A stretch of 7,868 nucleotides of DNA from Prevotellaceae bacterium (lineage in GTDB: Bacteria; Bacteroidota; Bacteroidia; Bacteroidales; UBA932): positions 1 through 7,868 of the forward strand of contig JAIROF010000232.1 in assembly GCA_031257655.1 (NCBI GenBank), in the 5' to 3' direction. Every line of letters begins with the position of its first letter. Within the stretch, counting starts at the first letter, position 1. Shown here piece after piece: positions 1 to 5,558 of this stretch. The notes under the pieces were generated by a model that worked only from the letters and a program-made list of their open reading frames with translations, was not told the origin of the DNA and did not search any database. Made by a program: the position numbers and the translations under genes.

Positions 1-72
1 TTTTAGTTTTTAGTTTTTAGTTTTTAGTTTTTAGTTTTTAGTTTTTAGTTTTTAGTTTTTAGTTTTTAGTTT
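1..72. repeat. Heptamer tandem array, unit TTTTTAG, about 10 perfect copies
   Basis: A partial unit (1-6) is followed by nine perfect TTTTTAG units (7-69) and a final TTT. The array is uninterrupted and open at the window edge, so its true length is unknown. It overlaps the 3' end of dxr on the minus strand: bases 66-68 are the dxr stop (TAA), and 69-71 code its last residue, Asn378. Read on the minus strand the unit is CTAAAAA. Because 7 is not a multiple of 3, TAG (plus strand) and TAA (minus strand) fall in every frame within three units. Perfect identity between copies suggests recent expansion or active slippage. Function is unknown. It has the same period as the arrays at 5405-5446 and 7558-7604 but a different unit. 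Confidence 0.97.
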
Positions 73-1202
73 ACAATCGCTCTTATTCTCCTGTCGGTTT
101 CCAGGTAATCTTCGAGCGATGGCTGCGCGATGAAGTCGTTTTTTCTCAGCCCCTTTTCCACCAGCTTGGCAATATCCCGAAATCCTATTTTGCCCTGCAA
201 AAAGGCGTCGACGGCCACCTCGTTGGCGGCGTTGAGGGCGCAGGGGGCGTTTCCTGCGGCGCGGAGCGCTTCGTAGGCCAGCGCAAGGCAGCGGAATTTC
301 TCCGTATCGGGCGGTTGGAAGGTCAGGCAGGGCGTTTGGGCAAAGCTGAAGCGGCTTACGCTGAGGGGGAGGCGCTCGGGGAAGCTCAGCGCGTAGCCGA
401 TGGGGAGGCGCATGTCGGGTGCGCCCAGCTGCGCCTTAATGCTGCCGTCGGCAAACTGCACCATTGAGTGCACCACGCTCTGCGGATGCACCAGCACCTC
501 TATCTGCTCGGGCTTGAGGTCAAAGAGCCAGCGGGCTTCTATCACCTCAAACCCCTTGTTCATCAGGCTTGCCGAGTCGATGGTAACCTTGGCGCCCATG
601 CTCCACTGCGGGTGCTTGAGCGCCTGCTCGCGGGTGGCGCGCTCGAGGTCGGCGGCGGTGGCGCGCAGGAAAGGCCCCCCCGAGGCGGTGAGGTAAATCT
701 TTTCGATGGGGCTGCATTCGCCCGTCAGGCACTGGAATATGGCGCTGTGCTCCGAGTCCACGGGAATGATGGGGGCGCCGTTTGCTTCCGCCAGCCGGCG
801 GATGAGGTCGCCGGCCACCACCAGCGTTTCCTTGTTGGCGAGCGCCACCTGCTTTTTTGCCGCCACCGCGCTGAGGGTAGGCGTCAGCCCGGCAATCCCC
901 ACCAGCGCCGATATGACCACGTCTACGCTCGGCAGCCGCACCAGCTCCTCCAGCGCCTTGCTCCCCGCGTACACCTTTACGGGGTGGTCGGCAAGCAGCG
1001 CCTTCAGCTCGCCGTACTTTGCGGCGTCGGCAATGGCCACCGCGTTGGGCTGAAAGCGGACGGCCTGCTCCGCCAGCAGCGGCGCGTTGCGGTGCGCCGT
1101 GAGCGCCTCCACCTCGTACCGGTCGGGGTGCCGACCTATCACGTCTAAGGCTTGCGTCCCGATGGAGCCCGTGGAGCCAAGGATGGCGATGCGCTTTTTC
1201 AT
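66..1202 (-). CDS. dxr: 1-deoxy-D-xylulose 5-phosphate reductoisomerase (DXR/IspC)
   Basis: This cytosolic enzyme converts 1-deoxy-D-xylulose 5-phosphate to 2-C-methyl-D-erythritol 4-phosphate with NADPH and a divalent metal, the committed step of the MEP isoprenoid pathway. The 378-aa protein is near the usual length (about 380-400). The N-terminal dinucleotide-binding motif GSTGSIG lies at residues 9-15 and LANKET at 121-126. Metal-binding Asp149 and Glu151 are in PVDSEHSAIFQ, followed by the ASGGPF loop (173-178), HPQWSMGAKVTIDSAS (197-212) and NKGFEVIEA with the third metal ligand Glu219. All expected catalytic residues are present, so it should be active. ATG is at 1202-1200, directly after the TAA of the upstream LytM gene (zero gap), implying translational coupling and one operon. 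The last residue and the stop codon lie inside the heptamer array, so the extreme C-terminus may have been rewritten by it. Confidence 0.97.
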   Translation of the reverse strand: MKKRIAILGSTGSIGTQALDVIGRHPDRYEVEALTAHRNAPLLAEQAVRFQPNAVAIADAAKYGELKALLADHPVKVYAGSKALEELVRLPSVDVVISALVGIAGLTPTLSAVAAKKQVALANKETLVVAGDLIRRLAEANGAPIIPVDSEHSAIFQCLTGECSPIEKIYLTASGGPFLRATAADLERATREQALKHPQWSMGAKVTIDSASLMNKGFEVIEARWLFDLKPEQIEVLVHPQSVVHSMVQFADGSIKAQLGAPDMRLPIGYALSFPERLPLSVSRFSFAQTPCLTFQPPDTEKFRCLALAYEALRAAGNAPCALNAANEVAVDAFLQGKIGFRDIAKLVEKGLRKNDFIAQPSLEDYLETDRRIRAIVN

Positions 1203-2063
1203 TTAGAAAACGATGTAGTGTTCGGGGTTGACAGGTGCGCCGTTATTCCAAATTTCAAACACCGGCATGCTGCCGTCCTTGCCGGCGCCGGTAACGGCGA
1301 TGATTTCTCCGGCGGTTACGCGCACGCCCACCTGCTTAAGGAGCTGGCGGTTGTTTTTGTACACGGTGACCAAGTTTCGGTCGTGCTGAATGGTTACCAC
1401 GTATCCGTTTTCGACAGTCCAAGCGGCGGCTACCAGGGTTCCGCTGAGGGCCGCCAGCACCGCGCTGCCGGGGGTAGCGGCTATGCCCACGCCAAACTGC
1501 TGCTCCTGCGGGCTGAAGGCATCTGCCACCTTACCCTGCACGGGCGGGAGCAGGCGCAGGTTGCCCACGCTCGAGGCGCTTTCGTCGGCGTTGAGCATGG
1601 TAAGGTTCTGCTGCTCCACCTCCTCCACCTGCCGGCGAAACAGCGAATCGTCGATGGACTGGTTAAGCGTTATGGTGCGGTAGCGCTGCCGCAAGCTGCT
1701 ATCGCCGGCGTTCTCAATATCCAGAGGCTCCTGCCCCGACAGGATGCGGTTCAGGTTGTCGTTGTAGAGCACCCAGCGCCGCACCTTTTGCTCCAGCGAG
1801 TCGAGCCGCTGCGCATTCTGCACAATGTTGCGCCGCGTTTTGCTGTCGGGGTAGCCGGGGATAAACTCCCGCAGCGGCGTAAACGCAATGAGGGACGTTA
1901 CCGCCGCCACCACCGCCAGCCCAATGACGCTGAAAAAGGTTAGCACGTTGAGGCGCGAAAGCCGCATGTGCCAAACCTCGGCGTATGTGATGTCGTTGTA
2001 GATAACGAGCCGGTACTTGCTCCGGAGCTTGCGTATGTAGCGCGATGTGTCTTTTTTGGCCAT
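1203..2063 (-). CDS. Membrane-anchored M23/LytM-domain protein, catalytically degenerate
   Basis: This 286-aa protein has a basic cytosolic N-terminus (about 1-38), one transmembrane segment (about 39-61), an extracytoplasmic region with a probable short coiled coil (about 78-105), and a C-terminal LytM/M23 fold (about 170-286). The fold is recognised from GIAATPGSAVLAALSGTL, the VVTIQHDRNLVTVYKNN strand pair and the ending FEIWNNGAPVNPEHYI. The zinc-site residues are replaced. Where active enzymes have HxGxD the sequence is QFGVG (Gln189, Gly193), and the HLH before FEIW is Met-Pro-Val (266-268). By analogy with EnvC/NlpD-type LytM proteins it is probably a non-hydrolytic cell-wall regulator; this is inference. 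The start is ATG at 2063, because an in-frame upstream extension to 2270 would run through the promoter. It abuts dxr, an order I recall from other Bacteroidota. Confidence is high for the fold, lower for the role. Confidence 0.88.
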   Translation of the reverse strand: MAKKDTSRYIRKLRSKYRLVIYNDITYAEVWHMRLSRLNVLTFFSVIGLAVVAAVTSLIAFTPLREFIPGYPDSKTRRNIVQNAQRLDSLEQKVRRWVLYNDNLNRILSGQEPLDIENAGDSSLRQRYRTITLNQSIDDSLFRRQVEEVEQQNLTMLNADESASSVGNLRLLPPVQGKVADAFSPQEQQFGVGIAATPGSAVLAALSGTLVAAAWTVENGYVVTIQHDRNLVTVYKNNRQLLKQVGVRVTAGEIIAVTGAGKDGSMPVFEIWNNGAPVNPEHYIVF

Positions 2064-2124
2064 GCAAAAAAACAAGTCAAGTAAAGCGAATAGTGTATAA
2101 CCGATATGCAGCAGAACGGTGGCG

Positions 2125-2155
2125 CAAAGGTACAAAAAATTTTTGGGGATAGAAA
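2125..2155 (-). promoter_or_regulatory. Predicted Bacteroidota-type promoter for the LytM gene-dxr operon
   Basis: On the minus strand TACCTTTG (2132-2125) matches the Bacteroidota -7 consensus TAnnTTTG exactly. Nineteen bases upstream lies TTTC (2155-2152), one mismatch from the -33 TTTG. The predicted start of transcription near 2118 would leave a leader of about 55 nt before the ATG at 2063. No separate promoter was seen in front of dxr. Confidence 0.5.
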
Positions 2156-2273
2156 ATGTTTTCAGGATAGCGCATGCGCGGGCAAGGGCTGCGGCTGCGG
2201 CTTTTCGTCTCTTCTGCAAAAAAATGACGAAATCGGGCGGGAGAAGACAAAGCATCTTTTTCCATTTCACGCC

Positions 2274-2303
2274 TTTGTAAATTAGAAATTTTGGCTACCT
2301 TTG
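2274..2303 (+). promoter_or_regulatory. Predicted Bacteroidota-type promoter for the glycosyltransferase gene
   Basis: TTTG (2274-2277) and TACCTTTG (2296-2303) are separated by 18 bases, close to the usual spacing of about 19-21. The -7 box overlaps a possible in-frame TTG start at 2291, which argues that translation starts at the ATG at 2354 instead. The -7 sequence is identical to that of the divergent operon, about 160 bp away. Confidence 0.55.
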
Positions 2304-2353
2304 CTAACATCATCCTTAAAAGTAAACCAACGATAAATACCGGAACCCCAGTC

Positions 2354-4537
2354 ATGAAACAATTTTATTTAACCCACAAGCGCAACGCCTGGTTTTGGGC
2401 ATTTTTGGGGCTTATGGCGGTGCTGCTCTTTGCCTTTCCGCTCATGAGCCGCGACGCCGGCATGTCCGGCGACGAGGCGTTTAACATAGAGCAGGCAAAG
2501 CACGTGCTGCGGTTTTACCAAACGCTCGGAAAAGATACCGTAGCCATTTCGCAGTACGGCAGAGACGGTAACATACGCGAGTACGGGCAAATGCCCGATA
2601 ACCTCTCCGCGCTGGTGGCGGCCGCTTTTCGGGCGGAGGATATTTTGGCGGTGCGGCACCTGCTCAACGCGCTCTTCGGCTGGCTGGGGGTGCTGTTTGC
2701 CGCGCTGCTTGCCTACCGCGTGAGCGGACGGTGGTTTGCCGCCGCCGCAACAGCCCTGCTGCTCTTCTTTTCGCCGCGATACCTGGGGCACTCCTTCAAC
2801 AACCTTAAGGACATCCCCTTTGCCGCCATGATGATGATGGGAGTTTACTACATCGTCCGGTTTGTGCAGGCGTTCCCCAAGCCTCCGCTCAGGGTGTGCG
2901 CCATGCTCGCCGTGAGCATCGGGCTGGCCACCGGAACGCGGGTGGGTGGATTTTTGCTGATTGCCTACTTCGGGCTGTTCGGGCTGGCGTGGTTCGCAAG
3001 CCGACACTTCTCTTTTTTCCGGGAAAAAGAAAAAGCAGCTCCCGGAAAATCCGGCAAAAAAACCCAATCCCGGCCTCACGCCCAAAGGCAAACCGGCCGG
3101 CTGCTCGTCAGGCTGCTGGCTTACGGCGCCGCGATTTCCGCAGCAGGCTACGCGCTGGCGGTGCTCATCTGGCCATACGCGCTGGTTAGCCCGCTAAAGA
3201 ACGTGCTGACGGCTTTCCAAAACATGTCCCACTTCCAGATATCCATCCGCCAAAACTTTGAGGGGGCTATGCAGTGGTCGAGCGCGCTGCCGTGGTACTA
3301 TACGCCCAAGTTCATCCTCATATCCGTGCCCGTTGCCGTAGCGGTGGGAGCGGTGGCCTACCTTTTTGCGGGAGGGCTTAAGAGGGGGAAGCGGCTCACC
3401 ACGTTTATCGTATACTTTTCCTTCATTTTTCCGGTGTTCTGGATTGTTTACTCCAACGCCAACGTTTACGGCGGCTGGCGGCACTCCCTGTTTGCGTATC
3501 CGCCCATGGCGGTGGCGGCAGGTCTCGGGTTTTGCGCCCTGATGACCAACGCCAGGCACAAGCTCCTGAAGGCGGCCTGCGCAGCCCTTCCCCTGCTGAT
3601 GCTGATACCCTCAATCGCCTTCACGCTCCGCAACCATCCCTACGAATACGTTTACTTCAACGGCTTTGCGGGCGGCATAAAGGGCGCCTTTGGCCGCTAC
3701 GAAATGGACTACTACTACCACTCGTCGCGCGAGGCGGCGGAGTGGGTACGCGCAGACGTGGCAAAGAACGGCGCCCCCGACAGCGCGCGCAAGGTGCGGG
3801 TGGCAACCTGGCACATCCCCTCCGTGAGCTACCCCCTCCGCCACGACACCGCCACCTTCTCCGTTGGCTTTTGCCGATGGAACGAGCGCGGGTACAGCGA
3901 CTGGGACTACGCCGTCTTTACCGTGACCGGCATGAGCCCCGAGCTGCTGAAAAGCCGCCGCGCCTTCCCGCCAAAAAATACCGCCTACCGCGTTACCGTC
4001 GATGGCGTGCCCATCTGCATCGTGCTCAAGCGCGAAGACAGGTCGGACTACTACGGGCACCTGGCAATGCAGCAGGGAAAAACCGACGAAGCCCTGGCGC
4101 ACCTGCGCAAGGCGCTGGCGTACGACGAGCACAACGAGCAGGCGCTCGACGACCTCATCAACCTGTACTCGCGCACCGGCATGACGGACGCTGCGCTGGA
4201 GCTGGCGCAGCAATGGGTCAAGTTTAACCCGGGCAACGCCACGGCGCTCAACCACCTGGCAACGCTGTACTTCGACAGGGGAGACCTGTCGAGCGCGCTC
4301 CTTACCGCAAACGCTATCACGAAGCTCAACCCCGGCGACATCTCCGGCCTGTGGATCGCCGCCAACGTGTACGCGCGGGAGAATAACCCAAACGCCGCGC
4401 TGCGAAACCTGAACAGAATACTGCAAGTACGCGGAAACTTTAAGCCTGCCTACCAGCTCATGGCGCAGATATACAGCAACGCCGGAAATCACCAGCAGGC
4501 GCAGCGAATCATAGACGCCATGAACAGCATCCGGTGA
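2354..4537 (+). CDS. Polytopic GT-C-type glycosyltransferase (GT39/PMT-like) with C-terminal TPR domain
   Basis: This 727-aa inner-membrane protein probably transfers sugar from a polyprenyl-phosphate donor to an extracytoplasmic acceptor; donor and acceptor cannot be read from the sequence. Residues 1-430 hold about nine to ten membrane segments (roughly 12-31, 104-122, 127-141, 155-171, 181-213, 252-274, 319-340, 349-366, 378-397, 404-424). The first outer loop carries MSGDEAFN with Asp40-Glu41 where GT-C enzymes keep the catalytic acid, and NNLKDIPFA (149-157) resembles a motif of this group. A basic hydrophilic loop (about 220-248) separates two membrane segments. Residues 430-560 form a soluble domain with Trp/Tyr-rich stretches. 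Residues about 565-727 form four to five TPR units with the typical A-L and NP-A pattern. ATG at 2354 was chosen over TTG at 2291, which overlaps the promoter. The gene is transcribed away from the LytM-dxr operon, apparently alone. Confidence 0.82.
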   Translation: MKQFYLTHKRNAWFWAFLGLMAVLLFAFPLMSRDAGMSGDEAFNIEQAKHVLRFYQTLGKDTVAISQYGRDGNIREYGQMPDNLSALVAAAFRAEDILAVRHLLNALFGWLGVLFAALLAYRVSGRWFAAAATALLLFFSPRYLGHSFNNLKDIPFAAMMMMGVYYIVRFVQAFPKPPLRVCAMLAVSIGLATGTRVGGFLLIAYFGLFGLAWFASRHFSFFREKEKAAPGKSGKKTQSRPHAQRQTGRLLVRLLAYGAAISAAGYALAVLIWPYALVSPLKNVLTAFQNMSHFQISIRQNFEGAMQWSSALPWYYTPKFILISVPVAVAVGAVAYLFAGGLKRGKRLTTFIVYFSFIFPVFWIVYSNANVYGGWRHSLFAYPPMAVAAGLGFCALMTNARHKLLKAACAALPLLMLIPSIAFTLRNHPYEYVYFNGFAGGIKGAFGRYEMDYYYHSSREAAEWVRADVAKNGAPDSARKVRVATWHIPSVSYPLRHDTATFSVGFCRWNERGYSDWDYAVFTVTGMSPELLKSRRAFPPKNTAYRVTVDGVPICIVLKREDRSDYYGHLAMQQGKTDEALAHLRKALAYDEHNEQALDDLINLYSRTGMTDAALELAQQWVKFNPGNATALNHLATLYFDRGDLSSALLTANAITKLNPGDISGLWIAANVYARENNPNAALRNLNRILQVRGNFKPAYQLMAQIYSNAGNHQQAQRIIDAMNSIR

Positions 4538-4562
4538 AAAAGCCGGGAAAGCGCGGGAAAGC

Positions 4563-4680
4563 GGGTGCATTTCAACTTGCCGCTTCGCCATTGCGAACAA
4601 AGTGAAGCAATGACGGACACGCTGGAGATAGCAATGACGGATACACGGGGTATGAAAAAACGACAAGTTGAAATGCACCC
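4563..4680. mobile_element. MITE-like 118-bp element with perfect 17-bp terminal inverted repeats
   Basis: GGGTGCATTTCAACTTG (4563-4579) is exactly repeated in inverted orientation at 4664-4680. Inside are a small palindrome CATTGC...GCAATG (4589-4594/4607-4612) and a direct repeat GCAATGACGGAYAC (4607-4620 and 4631-4644, one mismatch). The inner part resembles the CATTGCGA...GAAGCAATG type of palindromic repeat common in bacterial genomes (from memory). It has no transposase and no clear target-site duplication. It starts 25 bases after the stop of the glycosyltransferase gene. Its transcript could fold into a long hairpin that ends or insulates that transcript. It could be a MITE, a REP/BIME-like repeat, or a hairpin terminator; the perfect long arms favour a mobile or repeated element. 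Confidence 0.65.
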
Positions 4681-4692
4681 CAACCTGTGTAA

Positions 4693-4724
4693 TCTGTCAA
4701 CGCTCCACTTTTTTCGTATATTTG
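4693..4724 (+). promoter_or_regulatory. Predicted Bacteroidota-type promoter for the MNT gene
   Basis: TATATTTG (4717-4724) matches TAnnTTTG exactly. TCTG (4693-4696), one mismatch from TTTG, lies 20 bases upstream. The predicted leader is only about 25 nt before the ATG at 4754. The -33 element falls within a short repeat-like stretch (CCTGTGTAATCTGT, 4684-4697). Confidence 0.55.
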
Positions 4725-4753
4725 TGGGAAAATACGGTTTATTTTCTGTAGAA

Positions 4754-5056
4754 ATGTATTTAGACAGCTATAAAAACAGGGTAGCGGAATATTGCCGGCA
4801 AAACAGGGTGAAGTCATTGTACGCATTTGGCTCCGTCTTGACGAGCCGTTTCAACGAAAACAGCGATGTTGACCTGGTAGTGGACATTGACGCATCCGAC
4901 CCGCTGGCTTACGCCAACAGCTATTTCAACTTGAAATTTGCCTTGCAGGATTTACTTCAGCGCCCGGTGGATTTGCTGGAGGATAAGGCCATCCGAAATC
5001 CTTTGATGCGCGAGCGCATTGATGATTCCAAACAGCTGATTTATGCAAAACAATAA
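4754..5056 (+). CDS. Minimal nucleotidyltransferase (MNT/MntA-type), antitoxin-like
   Basis: This 100-aa protein has the MNT nucleotidyltransferase signature: Gly26-Ser27, then Ser37-Asp38-Val-Asp40 (GS-x10-DxD), with a third acidic residue, Asp73, in RPVDLLED. The active triad is intact. MNT proteins normally pair with an adjacent HEPN protein (HepT); in characterised pairs MntA transfers AMP to HepT and neutralises its RNase activity. Here only a stump of the HEPN gene remains immediately downstream. The upstream in-frame extension to 4565 was rejected because it runs through the inverted-repeat element and the promoter. Start ATG 4754 gives the usual family length. The gene is visibly more AT-rich than its neighbours, consistent with acquisition by transfer. 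Confidence is high for the domain; a present function without its partner is uncertain. Confidence 0.88.
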   Translation: MYLDSYKNRVAEYCRQNRVKSLYAFGSVLTSRFNENSDVDLVVDIDASDPLAYANSYFNLKFALQDLLQRPVDLLEDKAIRNPLMRERIDDSKQLIYAKQ

Positions 5057-5057
5057 G

Positions 5058-5123
5058 ATGCCCGATATTAAAATCTACCTGAGGGATATAGCGCAGGCTG
5101 TTGCCATAATTTTCTATTTTTAA
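5058..5123 (+). pseudogene. Truncated HepT (HEPN, DUF86-like) remnant
   Basis: One base after the MNT stop, an ATG opens a 21-codon frame beginning MPDIKIYLRDIAQAV. This resembles the start of HEPN/DUF86 proteins, which commonly open with a short charged segment and a YLxDIxxAI-type first helix. The frame then runs into an AT-rich stretch and stops at TAA 5121-5123. The rest of the usual roughly 110-130 aa, including the catalytic RxxxxH motif, is absent, and no continuation was seen in the following bases, which are repeats. The position (directly after MNT, near-overlapping) is that of hepT in intact pairs. I read this as a 3' deletion. Alternatively, a novel 21-aa peptide is possible but unsupported. 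Confidence 0.6.
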
Positions 5124-5139
5124 GCCTACAAAATCAGAT

Positions 5140-5249
5140 GCGAAACATCCGTGAGCAATATTGCTAACGCCGAAATTCTTATCCGTGCAATCTGCATAAT
5201 CCGTGCAATCTGTGCAATCTGTGGATCATAATCACTGCGAAACATCCGT
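5140..5249. repeat. Pair of 13-bp direct repeats GCGAAACATCCGT
   Basis: GCGAAACATCCGT occurs at 5140-5152 and at 5237-5249, each followed (with or without one extra G) by AGCAA. The two copies bracket the tandem GTGCAATCTG repeats. They could mark the ends of a small inserted block or be two members of a dispersed intergenic repeat family. No function can be assigned. Confidence 0.75.
5181..5221 (+). repeat. Tandem degenerate repeat ATCCGTGCAATCTG, about 2.7 copies
   Basis: ATCCGTGCAATCTG occurs at 5181-5194 and 5199-5212, and a third partial copy GTGCAATCTG at 5212-5221. A diverged relative, CCTGTGTAATCTGT, lies on the other side of the MNT gene at 4684-4697 (11 of 14 positions equal). Sequences of this kind recur in Bacteroidota intergenic DNA as far as I recall. 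The related copies on both sides of the MNT/HepT remnant may mark its insertion boundaries. Confidence 0.7.
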
Positions 5250-5349
5250 AGCAAAACCCAAATCGCAACTTTCGACCGCGCGGAGCATAGCGACTTTCAG
5301 CTACGCCGGCTACCCTTTTAGCCTGTCTCCAAATTTCGAGCAAAGTCGT

Positions 5350-5370
5350 CCCCGTATCGGGGTGTTTTTT
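5350..5370 (+). terminator. Possible intrinsic terminator
   Basis: CCCCG (5350-5354), loop TAT, CGGGG (5358-5362) is followed by TGTTTTTT. The stem is short (5 bp) but all G-C, and the U-run follows directly. It would end transcription from the MNT promoter before the sdhB promoter. The long distance from the MNT stop is a weakness. Confidence 0.45.
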
Positions 5371-5391
5371 GGCGCGCTGCCGCGCCCCTCC

Positions 5392-5446
5392 CCGCGCTTC
5401 GCGCCATTAACCACTAACCATTAACCACTAATCATTACCCACTAAT
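5392..5446. repeat. GC mini-hairpin plus heptamer array, CATTAAC/CACTAAC (array 2)
   Basis: A 3-nt-loop hairpin GCGC-TTC-GCGC (5394-5404) leads into six period-7 units at 5405-5446: CATTAAC, CACTAAC, CATTAAC, CACTAAT, CATTACC, CACTAAT. The first four alternate as a 14-bp higher-order unit, and decay increases toward the promoter side. Segment 5392-5412 matches the reverse complement of 7597-7617 at 20 of 21 positions, so this element and the one behind sufS are inverted copies. The array ends 4 bp before the -33 box of the sdhB promoter. Confidence 0.93.
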
Positions 5447-5450
5447 CTTT

Positions 5451-5482
5451 TTTGGAAATCTCATGATTTTCATCTAATTTTG
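5451..5482 (+). promoter_or_regulatory. Predicted Bacteroidota-type promoter for sdhB-sufS
   Basis: TTTG (5451-5454) and TAATTTTG (5475-5482) are both exact matches to the Bacteroidota -33 and -7 elements, with the ideal 20-bp spacer. This is the best promoter in the window. Transcription would begin near 5489, giving a leader of about 70 nt. It is immediately preceded by heptamer array 2. Confidence 0.72.
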
Positions 5483-5511
5483 CGCCCTTAAACGGGAAGC
5501 TCAACGCAGAG

Positions 5512-5528
5512 CGGGTGCTCTCCACCCG
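5512..5528 (+). promoter_or_regulatory. Small hairpin in the sdhB leader
   Basis: CGGGTG (5512-5517) pairs with CACCCG (5523-5528) across a CTCTC loop, within the predicted sdhB leader and ending 30 nt before its ATG. It has no U-run, so it is not a terminator. It may affect mRNA stability or translation, or may have no role. Confidence 0.35.
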
Positions 5529-5558
5529 GTGCGCAGTAATCCACAATTAAAAATCGCT

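Larger units (their letters stand above)
5124..5558. other. Repeat-rich intergenic region with no supported gene
   Basis: The region between the HepT stump and sdhB has no convincing protein. A 73-codon open frame at 5203-5424 is made of repeats, low-complexity Pro/Arg-rich sequence and the heptamer array, and has no recognisable domain. In order, the region holds direct and tandem short repeats (5140-5249), a stretch without recognised signals (5250-5349), a terminator-like hairpin, a GC mini-hairpin with a heptamer array, the sdhB promoter, and a leader of about 70 nt. Confidence 0.8.

Noticed and set aside
1..72. TTTTTAG array as a telomere-like chromosome end
   Set aside because: The array sits in the 3' end of a chromosomal housekeeping gene, two other heptamer arrays are internal, and no hairpin telomere or protelomerase is seen. 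The window edge explains the apparent terminal position.
1152..1943. 263-codon open frame on the plus strand
   Set aside because: It is antisense to the LytM gene and the start of dxr, both strongly supported by motifs; its His/Ala/Gly-rich translation is a shadow.
2203..2232. TTTCGTC/GACGAAA inverted repeat upstream of the glycosyltransferase promoter
   Set aside because: A 7-bp stem with a 16-nt loop is within what chance gives in this region; no further support.
2064..2270. N-terminal extension of the LytM protein to a start at 2270
   Set aside because: It would include the predicted promoter and a low-complexity Ala/Arg segment. Starting at 2063 gives a protein with a normal basic N-terminus and membrane anchor.
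3611..4678. 355-codon open frame on the minus strand
   Set aside because: It lies antisense to the glycosyltransferase/TPR gene in GC-rich sequence, has no recognisable domain, is rich in Arg/Val/Gly as expected for a codon shadow, and crosses the inverted-repeat element.
5140..5249. Possible CRISPR array from the short repeats
   Set aside because: Repeat units are only 10-14 bp, spacing is irregular, and no cas genes are present.
5203..5424. 73-codon open frame on the plus strand
   Set aside because: It starts in the GTGCAATCTG tandem repeat, contains the terminator-like hairpin and ends in heptamer array 2; no domain or credible start context.
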